This document shows, one piece after another, positions 16,631 through 26,678 of a stretch of DNA of 64,000 nt. The stretch lies in contig NZ_CP097289.1 in the NCBI RefSeq assembly GCF_023498005.1, positions 5,890,001 to 5,954,000 on the forward strand. The letters run 5' to 3'. The translations under genes and the position numbers were made by a program. This DNA comes from Streptomyces durmitorensis. Its GTDB lineage: Bacteria; Actinomycetota; Actinomycetes; Streptomycetales; Streptomycetaceae. Positions within the stretch are counted from its first letter, which is position 1. The number at the start of each line of letters is the position of its first letter. The notes under the pieces are model-generated. The model worked only from the letters and a program-made list of their open reading frames with translations. It searched no databases and was not told the DNA's origin.

Positions 16631-19600
16631 CGGGATGCCTCCATGAACAGTGCGGTCTCTGCGTCCACATCGCGCAGGCTCCACAAGGTCTGCCAGCCGT
16701 TGCCACTCGACTCGTCGTCGAAATTGCAGAGAAGGGAAGGGATCCTCTTCCCGCGGATCGGTGCGTAGTAGAGGCCACCGTGCGCCTCTGCCTCCCCGAC
16801 CCACCAGTCGACGAACGCGTCGAAGGCGCGGGCGGTCGCTTCGTACTCCTCGTCGTCGACTCCCCGCACGCGTTCCAACAGGATGGGTCTGATCACCCGT
16901 CGGAGTTCGCCTTGGAACTCGTCGATGCGCCCCGCTCCATCGTTGGGGCGGGCGATAGGGATCAGGATGCGGGCGAGAGCGACGACTACGGCGTGGAGTC
17001 CGCGATCGCGGGAGCGGGCGGAGAAAGGAGTCACCGAGGTCGACTCCACCTCGCGGTAGAGCGCCGAGTGATAGTGCAGGAAGCTCTCGTAGTGCGAACG
17101 GTCCCTGGACCGTGCTGAATTGAGCATGACCGCAACGAGGCCGGGGTGGCTCCGACCGACTCGACTGGTCGCCTGGATGTACTCCGCGGTGGTCTGAGGC
17201 TGACCCATGACGGCCATCAGTCCGAGACGGTCCACGTCGACACCGACGGAGATCATGTTCGTTGCCAGCAGCACATCGACCGCCTCATCGTCCGGATACC
17301 GCCTCTCGATCTGCTTGAGGCGGGCGGGGATCTCACTGGAGGTGGCCCGGCTGGTGAGCTCGGTCATCTCCTGGATGAGCCGCTTGCCGGTGCCGTCCCG
17401 CTCGGCCAGATACTCCAGATACGCCTCGACATCGTCCCTGACCTGCAGATCGGCGGCCGCCAGCAGCCGGAGGCTGTTGAAGTAGCCGACCAGGGTCCAA
17501 TAGGCGTCACGCACCTCTTCCGGAGTGTCGGTGTTCATCGCGTGGTGCAGCAGCGTGGCGTAGGTCCGGATGAGCAGGGTCGACTGACTCGTGCTCGGGG
17601 TGAGCAGACCGACGTACTGTCGGCTCGCCTTGCTCTCGCGGGGTGTCTCCACGGCGAACCAGGAGTCCCTGGAGTCCAGTCCGGCCGGAGGGAACTGTGA
17701 GACCGAGCGGGCGAACAGCGCATTGCCCTGATCGCTCGCCCGCCGGATGGTCGCGGTCGAGGCGATCACCTTTGGTCGGTCCGCGAGGGCGTCCACCGCG
17801 GTTTCGTACAGTCCGGTGAGAGTGCCCAACGGGCCGGAGATGAGGTGGAGCTCGTCCTGGACGATCAGTTCGGGAGGAGGCGTGCCGTCCGCCCGGTCCC
17901 GATTGAAGAGCGCCGCCGTCTCCTCTCGCCAGGGCATGGACGCGAATTTGTCCACGGTGGCGATCACAAGAGTGGGGCGGGCGTCGTAGACGGCGTCGTC
18001 GACCAGGTGGACCGGGAGCCCGTCATGAAAGTCGCAGGCGAGGTCGGGGCAGCGCACGTGCATGCGGCGCGCTTCCTCTTCCACCTCGTACTGGTGGGCG
18101 TCGAGGCGGGTGCCGCACCAGGGGCAGGCGTGGAGTTGGACCGGATTCTTCTCCTGGAGGGACTTGCCCTTCCGGAGTTCCACCAGGCTTTCCGCTGCTA
18201 CGTCCAGTTTGTTGGGGGTCGAGGACTGGCCGACCCACATTCCGATGGAGATCGGCTCGTCTCCGAGCAACTCCTGGTCAGCAATCCGCATTTGCTCCAT
18301 GGCACAGATGAGGATGGCAGCGCGCTCGAACTGCTGCAGGGTCAGCAGCCGCAGCGTGTATCGCATCAGCACGGTGACACCGGCTCCATGCGTCCGCAGT
18401 CGCATGCGACGTAGGAAGGTGGTGAAGGCGATCAAGCCCAGGTACGCCTCGGTCTTGCCACCACCGGTGGGGAACCAGAGCAGATCAGCGGTCCCCCGGT
18501 CCTCGTGCTCGGGGTCGACGATCCCTTCGAGGCAGAGCAGCACGAAGGAGATCTGGAAGGGGCGCCAGCGGCCCGACGACAGGTCGGGCGTGCCTGCGCG
18601 GCCGTCCTTCACCCAGGAGCTACGGGCCCGCTGCTGGGCCATGGCCTCGTTGGCGAGCTTGAACGCTCGCATGATCTCCGGTCTCTCCGGGTCTGCCAGG
18701 AGACGGATACCTCGTCGCATCCGATCGAGGGCCACACCGCACAGTTCGATCTGCTCCCGGGCGGGTGTCTCGAACGGCGTGCCGACCAGTTCCTCCGCCT
18801 CGGCCACCTTCCGGTCGATCCACTCCGCATAACCCACGAGGAGGCCTTCGAGGGCCGAGAGGATCTCTGCGTCCGTGCGGGACGCAAGTCCGAGCATGGT
18901 GAGGGCCGAGGCGTCGATCTCCGGGTTGGAGTCGGTCAGCAGGACCTCATGGGCGGGAACGAACTCGGTCCGGACGTGGTCGATCGCGGCACGGTCGAGG
19001 AGCGGGGAGCCGATGGGGGGAGGCGTCCAGTCCCAGTCGGCTGCGCATCCGTGTCCGGTCGCGAACGTGGGCGCGTGCCGATGTAGCAGTCTGCTGGTGG
19101 CCTGCTCGGGATCGACGGCCTTGGAAGTGGGTTGTCTCTCCACGAAGGCGCGCTCCCCGGCAGGGGTGCTCACGGTGAGGCGAGGTTGGAACAGGCTGAA
19201 AGCGTCCTGCAGTTCACGTTCACTGACACGCCGCTCGTTGACCAACGAGATCGTGACGGTGACGGTGCCGTCGGGTGATGGAGCGCGGACCAGGGCGCGG
19301 ACGCTCACCCCGTCTGCCACGGTTTCCGAAGGTCGTGGAAGGGAGTCGGTCACGTCAACTGTGACGGGAGGGAACTTCAAGGGGCGGCGGCGCCAGCGCT
19401 CGCTCTGGTCGGCGGTGCTGCGTGCCTCGGCGCGCTTGGCGGTCACGGGACGTCCCTCGGCGTCGACAGGGTCGTACGCGGCGGCCTCGGTCGTGACGAC
19501 GATGGTCCGGGACACCCGGGGGTCGACCGCGAAGGTCAGCCCCATCGACGACGGTCGGCGGTCGTTGGCCAGCGAAATCCCGATGTCGGGGGTGGGATCC

Positions 19601-19854
19601 TCGATGTCCCTGCTCCTCAGCACGGCGGCGTCGTCGACGCCGTCGTTCTCGGCCCTGTCGGAGACGAGTTCCTCCTCGGCGGCCCCGCCTGCCGCCCGTG
19701 GGAACAGCACGCCGATCGGATAAGCGGTGATCGGAGGATCGTGGGCCAGCACTTCGTCCTCGGCGCCGGGACCCAGCAGGTCCCGGCGCAGCTGGGCGAC
19801 CAAACCGTCCCGGACCGCGTAGTGCGCTGCGTGGCCCTTACTGTCGTGCCTCAT
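16627..19854 (-). CDS. drmA: DrmA-like SF2 helicase of a DISARM-type defence operon
   Basis: A 1075-residue helicase. ATG 19854 (MRHDSKGHAAHYAVRD) is chosen because it overlaps the stop of the upstream helicase gene by 4 nt; the 24 preceding in-frame residues are not needed. Visible: a roughly 400-residue N-terminal region, Walker A WFPTGGGKTEAYLGL (about 465), a zinc-like CPWCGT/CPDLAC segment (about 585-605), the DExH box VQDELHLISGPLG (about 666), ASTATIRRA, and motif VI QATSRVGRSHPGL (about 895). The distinctive LWFPTGGGKTEAY and DELH motifs identify DrmA. It is translationally coupled to drmB. In DISARM, DrmA is the ATPase that with DrmB recognises incoming phage DNA. Confidence 0.88.
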   Translation of the reverse strand: MRHDSKGHAAHYAVRDGLVAQLRRDLLGPGAEDEVLAHDPPITAYPIGVLFPRAAGGAAEEELVSDRAENDGVDDAAVLRSRDIEDPTPDIGISLANDRRPSSMGLTFAVDPRVSRTIVVTTEAAAYDPVDAEGRPVTAKRAEARSTADQSERWRRRPLKFPPVTVDVTDSLPRPSETVADGVSVRALVRAPSPDGTVTVTISLVNERRVSERELQDAFSLFQPRLTVSTPAGERAFVERQPTSKAVDPEQATSRLLHRHAPTFATGHGCAADWDWTPPPIGSPLLDRAAIDHVRTEFVPAHEVLLTDSNPEIDASALTMLGLASRTDAEILSALEGLLVGYAEWIDRKVAEAEELVGTPFETPAREQIELCGVALDRMRRGIRLLADPERPEIMRAFKLANEAMAQQRARSSWVKDGRAGTPDLSSGRWRPFQISFVLLCLEGIVDPEHEDRGTADLLWFPTGGGKTEAYLGLIAFTTFLRRMRLRTHGAGVTVLMRYTLRLLTLQQFERAAILICAMEQMRIADQELLGDEPISIGMWVGQSSTPNKLDVAAESLVELRKGKSLQEKNPVQLHACPWCGTRLDAHQYEVEEEARRMHVRCPDLACDFHDGLPVHLVDDAVYDARPTLVIATVDKFASMPWREETAALFNRDRADGTPPPELIVQDELHLISGPLGTLTGLYETAVDALADRPKVIASTATIRRASDQGNALFARSVSQFPPAGLDSRDSWFAVETPRESKASRQYVGLLTPSTSQSTLLIRTYATLLHHAMNTDTPEEVRDAYWTLVGYFNSLRLLAAADLQVRDDVEAYLEYLAERDGTGKRLIQEMTELTSRATSSEIPARLKQIERRYPDDEAVDVLLATNMISVGVDVDRLGLMAVMGQPQTTAEYIQATSRVGRSHPGLVAVMLNSARSRDRSHYESFLHYHSALYREVESTSVTPFSARSRDRGLHAVVVALARILIPIARPNDGAGRIDEFQGELRRVIRPILLERVRGVDDEEYEATARAFDAFVDWWVGEAEAHGGLYYAPIRGKRIPSLLCNFDDESSGNGWQTLWSLRDVDAETALFMEASR

Positions 19855-21761
19855 CGGTCGTGACCTTCCTGGGCGTGGCCGCCCGATGTGTAGCGCCCCA
19901 GCCCGGTCATGCGCGGCAACAGCCATACGCCGTGTTCCCCGAGCCCGGCGCGGACTCCGGAGGCCACGCTTCCGGCCACGGCCTCGACGGTGTCGACGCG
20001 GAATCCAGTGATCGCCGATGGCCAGCGAACCTTCCAGTTACGGCTGACCTTGAGGGACGAGTACAGATCCATACGGAACTTCTTCGAGACCGAGCCGACC
20101 GGGATCCCCGCGTGGTACACGGCATAGGGGGGACTCTGGTCGGCATCGGACTGTAGATCGTGCAGACGCCGCAGGACGAGCGGATCACCGGTGTGCACAG
20201 AGCCGGTGAGGTGCTCCTGTACCGCCTGTGGGTCGAAGTCGAAACTGTCCGTGCCAGGGGGATGTTCACGGCAGACATCGCCTCCGGTCGCCTCGATGCC
20301 GTGGCGTGCGTACGACTTCCAACCGCCCACGTACCAGCGGTTGATGGCCCGGTCGCGGCGGATCGCCGCGGTGTTCGGCGCGGCAAGCCGGTAGAGGTCC
20401 TCCCGAGGGCGTGTCATTGCGACGTAGAGGGCCCGCGCCTCGGCTGCCGGGTCGAGGTGCGTGTGTTGCTTGCTCAACTCGAATATGGCGGCGGGCTCCA
20501 TGACGATCACTCGATCGAATTCGAGGCCCTTCGCGCGATGAATCGTGGAGACCACGAGACGAGAGGGTTCGGCGGCGGCCAGGTCATCGGGAAAACGGCC
20601 TTCCACCATGAGCCTGCGTACACCGGCGATGTCCATCAGGCCGCGCGACGCGCGTGCGGCACCACGCAGAGATCGCCAAAGGGGCACGGGATCGACTTCG
20701 GACGATGTCCCGACCTCGGACAGAATCTCCCGGAAGCGATCCTCGTTCAGGGTGGCGGATCCGGTCCGCCTCAGCAGGCCGGCGACCCAAGCCGGTACCG
20801 GGCGGTCCTGGAGCGAGCGTTGGAGGCGATGGGGGACATCCTGCCCGGACAGGGTCTCCGTCAGGACCAGCGCCTGCCGGTTGTCCCGGCAGAGGATCGC
20901 GCACGTACCCGGATAGTCCTTGAGCGATTCGACGACGAAAGGGTCGGAGAGATCGCCGAAATCGGGGCAGGCCAGAAGCCGCTCCCGCAACTGCCGGTAC
21001 GCGGACTCGCCCACCGTTGCCGCCTCGGCGGGGTCGGACGGCAACCCGTGAAGGGTGGGGCCCACGGACAGTGCCGTACGGGCCTCCTCGCTTCGCGCAC
21101 GGAAATTGGCCGACAGACGCAGTTCGACGAGATCATCGGAGTACGAGACGCGCAACCAGTCGAAGAAGTAGTTGGTCTCGGCGGCCCGAGCATCCGGATC
21201 GGTTACCTGGAACCCGTATACGGCCTGCGCACTGTCGCCGACCACCGTGAAGCCGCAGCTGTCCTGGAACCGGTCGAGCAAGGTCTCCACCATGTTCCGA
21301 CGGTCGCCGACCAGGTCCTGGACCTCGTCGATGACCACATGTGCCGGCGCGCCGAGCTCTCCGGCCTCCACTGCACCCTTGGTGATCGCTCTTTCGGCCT
21401 CGCGAATGCGTTCGTCGAAGCTGTAGCGGCTCCACTCCTCGTCCGGGTAAGCGTTGGCCAACAGTGCGTAGGCCCAGGAGTCGAAGGTCTGGGCTCGGAC
21501 CCGCCGGGCTTGTCGGCCGTGGGCGGAGATCCGCACACGCAGCTCGCGCACAGCGGCACGCGAGAAGCTGAGTACGAGGATCTCGCCCGCCTCCAGGGCG
21601 TCCTCCTCGCGGCTCACCAGGACGTCCAGACGTCTTACGAGGGTGTGGGTCTTGCCCGCGCCTGCCCCGGCCGTCACCAGGACCCGTGCGTCCCAGGGCT
21701 GATCGACGACTGCTTGCTGCTCCGGGGTGAGAGCGGGACTGTCCGCGTACATGCTCGTCAC
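19851..21761 (-). CDS. UvrD/Rep-like SF1 helicase
   Basis: A 636-residue superfamily 1 DNA helicase. GTG 21761 is preferred: it has GTGGAG 7 nt upstream and its GTGA overlaps the TGA of the upstream gene, the same pattern as the next two junctions; ATG 21752 is an alternative. Motifs: Walker A TAGAGAGKTHT (about 35), Walker B VIDEVQDL, VVGDSAQAVYGF (motif III), STIHRAKGLEFDRVIV (motif V) and ALYVAMTRPREDLYR (motif VI). It lacks a recognisable nuclease domain. UvrD-like helicases recur in phage defence operons as DNA unwinding partners; the substrate here is inferred to be the DNA handled by DrmAB. Confidence 0.88.
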   Translation of the reverse strand: MTSMYADSPALTPEQQAVVDQPWDARVLVTAGAGAGKTHTLVRRLDVLVSREEDALEAGEILVLSFSRAAVRELRVRISAHGRQARRVRAQTFDSWAYALLANAYPDEEWSRYSFDERIREAERAITKGAVEAGELGAPAHVVIDEVQDLVGDRRNMVETLLDRFQDSCGFTVVGDSAQAVYGFQVTDPDARAAETNYFFDWLRVSYSDDLVELRLSANFRARSEEARTALSVGPTLHGLPSDPAEAATVGESAYRQLRERLLACPDFGDLSDPFVVESLKDYPGTCAILCRDNRQALVLTETLSGQDVPHRLQRSLQDRPVPAWVAGLLRRTGSATLNEDRFREILSEVGTSSEVDPVPLWRSLRGAARASRGLMDIAGVRRLMVEGRFPDDLAAAEPSRLVVSTIHRAKGLEFDRVIVMEPAAIFELSKQHTHLDPAAEARALYVAMTRPREDLYRLAAPNTAAIRRDRAINRWYVGGWKSYARHGIEATGGDVCREHPPGTDSFDFDPQAVQEHLTGSVHTGDPLVLRRLHDLQSDADQSPPYAVYHAGIPVGSVSKKFRMDLYSSLKVSRNWKVRWPSAITGFRVDTVEAVAGSVASGVRAGLGEHGVWLLPRMTGLGRYTSGGHAQEGHDR

Positions 21762-24700
21762 TTGGCACTCCACAGGTGCTCGAACCGGGTGAAGGCCAGG
21801 GCCTTGTCGTAATTCTTGATGTTGTCCCTGACATTGAGGATCAGGCAGGTGTCCTCACCACCGTTGCGCGGTCCACGGAGGCCACGTCCGATCATCTGCT
21901 GGTACATGTTCGGGCTGTACGTGGGGCGTGCCACGACGACAGCTCGGGTGGCGGGAGCGTCGAATCCCTGAGTGAGGACCCCGTAGTTGGTGAGGACGCG
22001 GGTCTGTCGCCTCCGGAACGAGTCGATGCGCCGTCGGCGTTCGGTGGGGGAGGTCGTGGAGTCGACGGCCGCTGCGGTGATGGCCTTGTCGTTGAGCTTG
22101 GCCGCGAGGAACTTGGCATGGCCGACGGACGTGGCGAACACCAGGACCGGCCAGCGCTCGGGCATGGCGAGGATCTCGTCGATGATGCGCCTGTTGCGAT
22201 CGTTGTCGTCTGCCAGCCGCTGTTCCGCGGCTTTGGAGAGCACGCTCAGCTGATCGGCGCGATCCTGCTCGTCACGCGTCAACTCGATCGAACCACCGGT
22301 CAGTTCCTTGTGTGTGACTCGGGCCAACATGCCGAGTTCCTGCAGTTCGGAGTAGGGGTCGTCCGAATTGAAGATGCCGTCGTCCAGCCGGCGGCCACCG
22401 AAACGTTGGATCAGTCGCTTCGTCTCGTCGACGTTGGTGTTGCGGAAGGGGGTCGCGGTGAGACCCAGCAGATGGCGGTCGGTGCGCGAGTGCGTGAGGC
22501 CGAGCAGCGCCAGGATTTCCGTGTACTGCGGGGCGATCGCCATGTGGGCCTCGTCCACGATGACCAAGGACGCCTTCCGTAGCCAGGCGTACGCGTGGGT
22601 GTCGAGAGACACGCGCAGCTTGGCATCCGTGGCCACGACGAGGTGCGGGCGATCGCCGATGGGACCGGCTTCGTTCGACGCCCAGAGCCTGCTGATCGCC
22701 AGAGGGCTGTCGGCCCCGACTTTCGACCATACGAACTGCCAGCTCTGCACTGCCTGCTCGCACAGCTCCTCGGACTGTGCGATCCACAGGATCGGGCCGT
22801 CGAGCTGCCCGTCCTGCTTGATCCAGCGGATGACTGCTTCGGAAGCCACTCGGGTCTTTCCCGCGCCGGTGGGAAGGGACAACATGCCGCGCTGGGGAGA
22901 GATCCGGTCCAGCATGGTGAAGACATTGGTGGCAAGGCGCTCTTGGTAGTCGTGGAGACGAGGGAACTCCGTCGGGCCGTCGACGTCGACACGTGGCGCC
23001 AACGAGGGGGCGCGAACACCGGCGAACGAGTCAGGAAAGCCCAGATCGGAGACGAACGTCACGGCGCGGGTCGCGCCGGTGAAGGAGGAGGGCGCATGGC
23101 TGGGGTATGCGGCGGCCAGGTCCTTGGCGTGCACCTGGAGCACTCCGTCCCCATGCGCGTTGTACGCCATCTGCGCGATGCGCTGAGTCGAAGGCGTCGC
23201 ACCGCCGATGTCCGCCTGCTCGCTGGCGAACAGCCCTGCTGGTAGTCCCGCGCGCAGTGCGTCTGCGCCGATCAGAAGCTCCAGCTTGTCCACGACGGAT
23301 GCGGCCTCCCGCACGGCGCGGAGCGAATCCTGAAGCTGCTGATCCTGCTCCTGCCGATCCTGTGCTTCGAGAACCGCCCGGCACCCGGACTCGCCGAGTC
23401 GCCAACGGAGTTCACGGTCCGCCGCGGTCAGGGTCGTCAGTCGGTCCGCGGGGGTGAGGACGAGCACGGTGGTGCCCTCCAGGGCGCTCTTCAGCGGTGT
23501 GGCACGCATCCCGTTGGGAGTGCGCACGACCTCTTCCAGCTCTGAGCAGTACTGCAGGTCGAAGTTGTTGACGGAGTTGCCCAACCGCTGGCGGAGCGCG
23601 GGGAATTCATCCCGCAGCAAAATGGGCTCGCCGGAGGTGACGCGCTGGGTCTCCTTGCTGATGACGTCGGAGTAGCGCAGCATGCCCCACTGGCCGATCA
23701 TCAGCTCGGCGTCCTCCGGAGTGCCTGCGAGGAGGGCCGGGAGCTGTTCGGCCCGCAGAGCCCGGTACTCGTCGGACGTCGCGGCTACGGCGATCTCGCC
23801 GTCCTCTCGCGTGTCCCACTCCATCCCGACGCGGCAGCGGGTCAAGGAGTCCTCGGGGAAACCCACTTGCAGGCGGGTCAGCATCACGTAGGTGCGTCCG
23901 ACGAAGGTGTCGTCCTCGCTCCTGAGCAGCTCCTCCATCAGCTGCTCCCACTGGGATTCCGGGACATCGTCGACGACGACCGGAAGATGCAGCTTGCGAG
24001 CCTTCTCCGGGCTGATGTCGGCGACCGGCAGCACGTCGCTGTAGGCCTTCAGCTGTGGGCCCGCCGCGTTCGCGAGACGCATGACACCCTTCGAGGTCTC
24101 CACAAGGCCGTGTCGGCGCACCATCCATCGCAACGGGGACGCAACAGGCTTCCGCGTGGCGGCCTGCGCCCCGAACTGGCGGGTCCAGACGTCGATCACG
24201 GATTCGTCCGGGAGAGCCTTGACGAAGGCTGCCTTTCCTTCGTCGGAAAGCAGGGGGAGGAGATGCAGAGGGCCGCCGATCGCAGCGCCCTCCAGCTTGA
24301 GGCGGGAGATCTGCGGGCGGCTGGCGTTGCTGTCGAGCGTTCGGCAGTATGCGTCGAAGACCGCCGTCCGGTATTCGTCGAACCAGGGCTCGTCCTCCGG
24401 GCGGTAGCCGCCGGTCGGGCGATCGAGCAGGCCGAACTCGCGGAAGACGGCCATGTCGTCGGAGTGGAAACCCATGTCGACGGCCACTGAGACGTCACGT
24501 GACCCGTCGCCCGGCACCACCCGGCCCGGGATCATGCAGTCCCGCATGCGGTGGTAGCGGCCGTCCTTGGTCCGGACGTACAAGGTCTCCAGCGGATGCG
24601 GAACCCGGGCTCGCACCTCGGTGGTGACGTGGCTGCCTCCGGCGCTGTGGAAGAGCTCCCAGAACCGGGTCCAGTCCTGGTCCGAGTAGCGGGCGAACCC

Positions 24701-26554
24701 TTGCTCGAGCACGCCGACGAAGCGCCCGCGGGCATCTGCCTCACGGATGCCGATCACGTTGAGGGCGGAGAGGAGGGACACATCCGCCGAGAGCTTGGCA
24801 TCGGCGTAGACGAGATCGTCCTTGAGGCCGTCCTGCACGGTCCGCCGGAACACTTTGCCTGCGACTGGTGCGACCAGGCCGTGCTCTTCGGTCAGCACGA
24901 TGCGGGCGGTACGTGCCTCGTCCGCGAACGGTGAGGCATCGTTGATCATCTCGGCGAGGATGTGGATCGCCACGGCCGACGCGTCGGCCGAGCCGTCGGC
25001 CACCAGTGCCTCCAGCCACTCGCGGACCGTGGCCCGCTCCTGCTTTGCCGCGGCGATGATGTGCTCGACCTTGCCGGAGCGGATCTCGGCAGCCTCGACC
25101 GAGGGATGGATCCAGTCGGCCGGCCTGCCCGGGTAGGCGTTCCACAGGTCCAGCCACTGGGCCTTCAGTTTCCCCCGCTTACCCATGTCCGGGTGGAGGT
25201 GGAGGTCCCGGGGGATACGCAGAACGCCGTCCTGGTCGGGAAGGGAGGGGCGCTGCGCCGCCATCTCCCAGATTTGCTCGGTCAGTTGCTGGTCGGCCCA
25301 GTTGAGCGTCTCCGATTCCTTCGTCCGCCCGGGGAGCAGGGGGAGGTAGGCGCCGGGGTCCTGCGGAGGCGTGAGGTGGGGCAGCGAGTCCACGACCAGG
25401 CGGGCCGCGACCTGGATGATCTCTTCATTGAACGGACTGGCATCCAGCAGGTTCTGTCTGTCCTCGTTCGTCTTCCACGCGCCGTTGAGAGCGCCGCTCA
25501 ATGTCATGGGGTACTTGGTCGGGAAGAAGGACCAGAACTCGCCCCGCCCACGCGGGGCGGTCAACAGCTTGTCGCCGGAGTACTCGGGCACGGCCCAAGC
25601 GATGTCGATGGTTCCCCGGTCGTGCATCTCGCCGGCGCTTCGCCGGGCAGCCTCGGTGGGGCGGTGTGCGTGGGTGAACACCTTCCAGTCCGTCCGCGAG
25701 GCCTGTTGTCCGGTGCGCCGCTCGTGGATCGTGTGCCGGAAGCCCTCGTGTTCGACCTTGATGACGCGACGTATGGGGGGCATGGCGCGGCGATCCTCGA
25801 GTACGACCGTTCCGACGTGGTGCGAGAAGAGGAGGAAGCGGGAGGGGAACTCCTTCTGCACGCCCGCCTTGTCGCCTTGGTGCAGATCGCCGGCGAGCCG
25901 CCTCGCCGCCCCGGCGGTCAGAGGAAGGCGTACCACCGTGGTCGCCCAGCCGAGGAGTTCGTCGAGGACGGGGTCGCCCCCTCGCTCCTTCTCCACATCG
26001 AGAGACCGGGCCATGCGGAGGACAGGGGCTTCGAACTCTGCACAGGGGGCTGCCCCACGTGCCTCGCTGATCTTCGAGAAGGCCCATTCACGATCGAAGC
26101 CGAACCCGAAGATTGTTGAACTGCCGGAGGAGTGCTCCGTGTCGGTACTGAAGAACTGAGGTGTGTCCGTGATGGCGAGAACAGACTTCACGCCGACGCC
26201 GAAACGCCCGATCTGACCGCCCCTCTTTCTCGAAACGCTCATACGAAGGATCGTCTCGGCGCCTTCGGGCGTGACGGGTGTTCCTTCATTCGCGCAGTAG
26301 AGATGAGTTTCGGTGAGGACGGAATGAATCGTACCGCCGGGGTCGTTCGCGATTTCATCGGCAGCGTTCTGAACCAGTTCGAAGAGCTGCCGATCCCCGT
26401 ACCCTCCCTGCGTGATACGGCGTTCGCCATTCGCATGCTCCTGGATCAGTCCAGGATCGACGCGATAGGTCTCCAGTACTCGCGCGGATTGCTCGACGAT
26501 CTTCTTGATCACGGGCGAGGACTCCGAAGCGTCCGCCGTATTGCGCTGACTCAC
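21758..26554 (-). CDS. GHKL (sacsin/Hsp90-like) ATPase fused to a DEAD/DEAH SF2 helicase
   Basis: A 1598-residue fusion. GTG 26554 (VSQRNTADASES) is chosen for its AAAAGGGA site 5 nt upstream; the frame further up has random composition. The N-terminal GHKL module has FELVQNAADE (N-box, about 57-66), LYCANEGTPV and GRFGVGVKSVLAI (about 116-128). It is closest in pattern to the sacsin/paraMORC kind rather than to histidine kinases. A long unassigned middle (about 350-1180) follows. The C-terminal helicase has LPTGAGKTRVA (about 1228), VIVDEAHMAI (about 1333), GLTATPFRN, LTQGFDAPATRAVVV and YQQMIGRGLRGPRNGG, as in type III restriction Res subunits. It is coupled to the UvrD-like gene. Inferred role: ATP-driven DNA sensing or clamping joined to translocation. 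Confidence 0.85.
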   Translation of the reverse strand: MSQRNTADASESSPVIKKIVEQSARVLETYRVDPGLIQEHANGERRITQGGYGDRQLFELVQNAADEIANDPGGTIHSVLTETHLYCANEGTPVTPEGAETILRMSVSRKRGGQIGRFGVGVKSVLAITDTPQFFSTDTEHSSGSSTIFGFGFDREWAFSKISEARGAAPCAEFEAPVLRMARSLDVEKERGGDPVLDELLGWATTVVRLPLTAGAARRLAGDLHQGDKAGVQKEFPSRFLLFSHHVGTVVLEDRRAMPPIRRVIKVEHEGFRHTIHERRTGQQASRTDWKVFTHAHRPTEAARRSAGEMHDRGTIDIAWAVPEYSGDKLLTAPRGRGEFWSFFPTKYPMTLSGALNGAWKTNEDRQNLLDASPFNEEIIQVAARLVVDSLPHLTPPQDPGAYLPLLPGRTKESETLNWADQQLTEQIWEMAAQRPSLPDQDGVLRIPRDLHLHPDMGKRGKLKAQWLDLWNAYPGRPADWIHPSVEAAEIRSGKVEHIIAAAKQERATVREWLEALVADGSADASAVAIHILAEMINDASPFADEARTARIVLTEEHGLVAPVAGKVFRRTVQDGLKDDLVYADAKLSADVSLLSALNVIGIREADARGRFVGVLEQGFARYSDQDWTRFWELFHSAGGSHVTTEVRARVPHPLETLYVRTKDGRYHRMRDCMIPGRVVPGDGSRDVSVAVDMGFHSDDMAVFREFGLLDRPTGGYRPEDEPWFDEYRTAVFDAYCRTLDSNASRPQISRLKLEGAAIGGPLHLLPLLSDEGKAAFVKALPDESVIDVWTRQFGAQAATRKPVASPLRWMVRRHGLVETSKGVMRLANAAGPQLKAYSDVLPVADISPEKARKLHLPVVVDDVPESQWEQLMEELLRSEDDTFVGRTYVMLTRLQVGFPEDSLTRCRVGMEWDTREDGEIAVAATSDEYRALRAEQLPALLAGTPEDAELMIGQWGMLRYSDVISKETQRVTSGEPILLRDEFPALRQRLGNSVNNFDLQYCSELEEVVRTPNGMRATPLKSALEGTTVLVLTPADRLTTLTAADRELRWRLGESGCRAVLEAQDRQEQDQQLQDSLRAVREAASVVDKLELLIGADALRAGLPAGLFASEQADIGGATPSTQRIAQMAYNAHGDGVLQVHAKDLAAAYPSHAPSSFTGATRAVTFVSDLGFPDSFAGVRAPSLAPRVDVDGPTEFPRLHDYQERLATNVFTMLDRISPQRGMLSLPTGAGKTRVASEAVIRWIKQDGQLDGPILWIAQSEELCEQAVQSWQFVWSKVGADSPLAISRLWASNEAGPIGDRPHLVVATDAKLRVSLDTHAYAWLRKASLVIVDEAHMAIAPQYTEILALLGLTHSRTDRHLLGLTATPFRNTNVDETKRLIQRFGGRRLDDGIFNSDDPYSELQELGMLARVTHKELTGGSIELTRDEQDRADQLSVLSKAAEQRLADDNDRNRRIIDEILAMPERWPVLVFATSVGHAKFLAAKLNDKAITAAAVDSTTSPTERRRRIDSFRRRQTRVLTNYGVLTQGFDAPATRAVVVARPTYSPNMYQQMIGRGLRGPRNGGEDTCLILNVRDNIKNYDKALAFTRFEHLWSAK

Positions 26555-26678
26555 GGTTTCCCTTTTCTCTTGGCTGAGGGCGGAACGCGGGGTGCGGAGC
26601 GGGGCCGGTCGAGCCGTCAGGGATGGCGCGACCGGCAGTCTTGACGACGATAGACCCCGGGCCTGACAGGCGTGCTGG

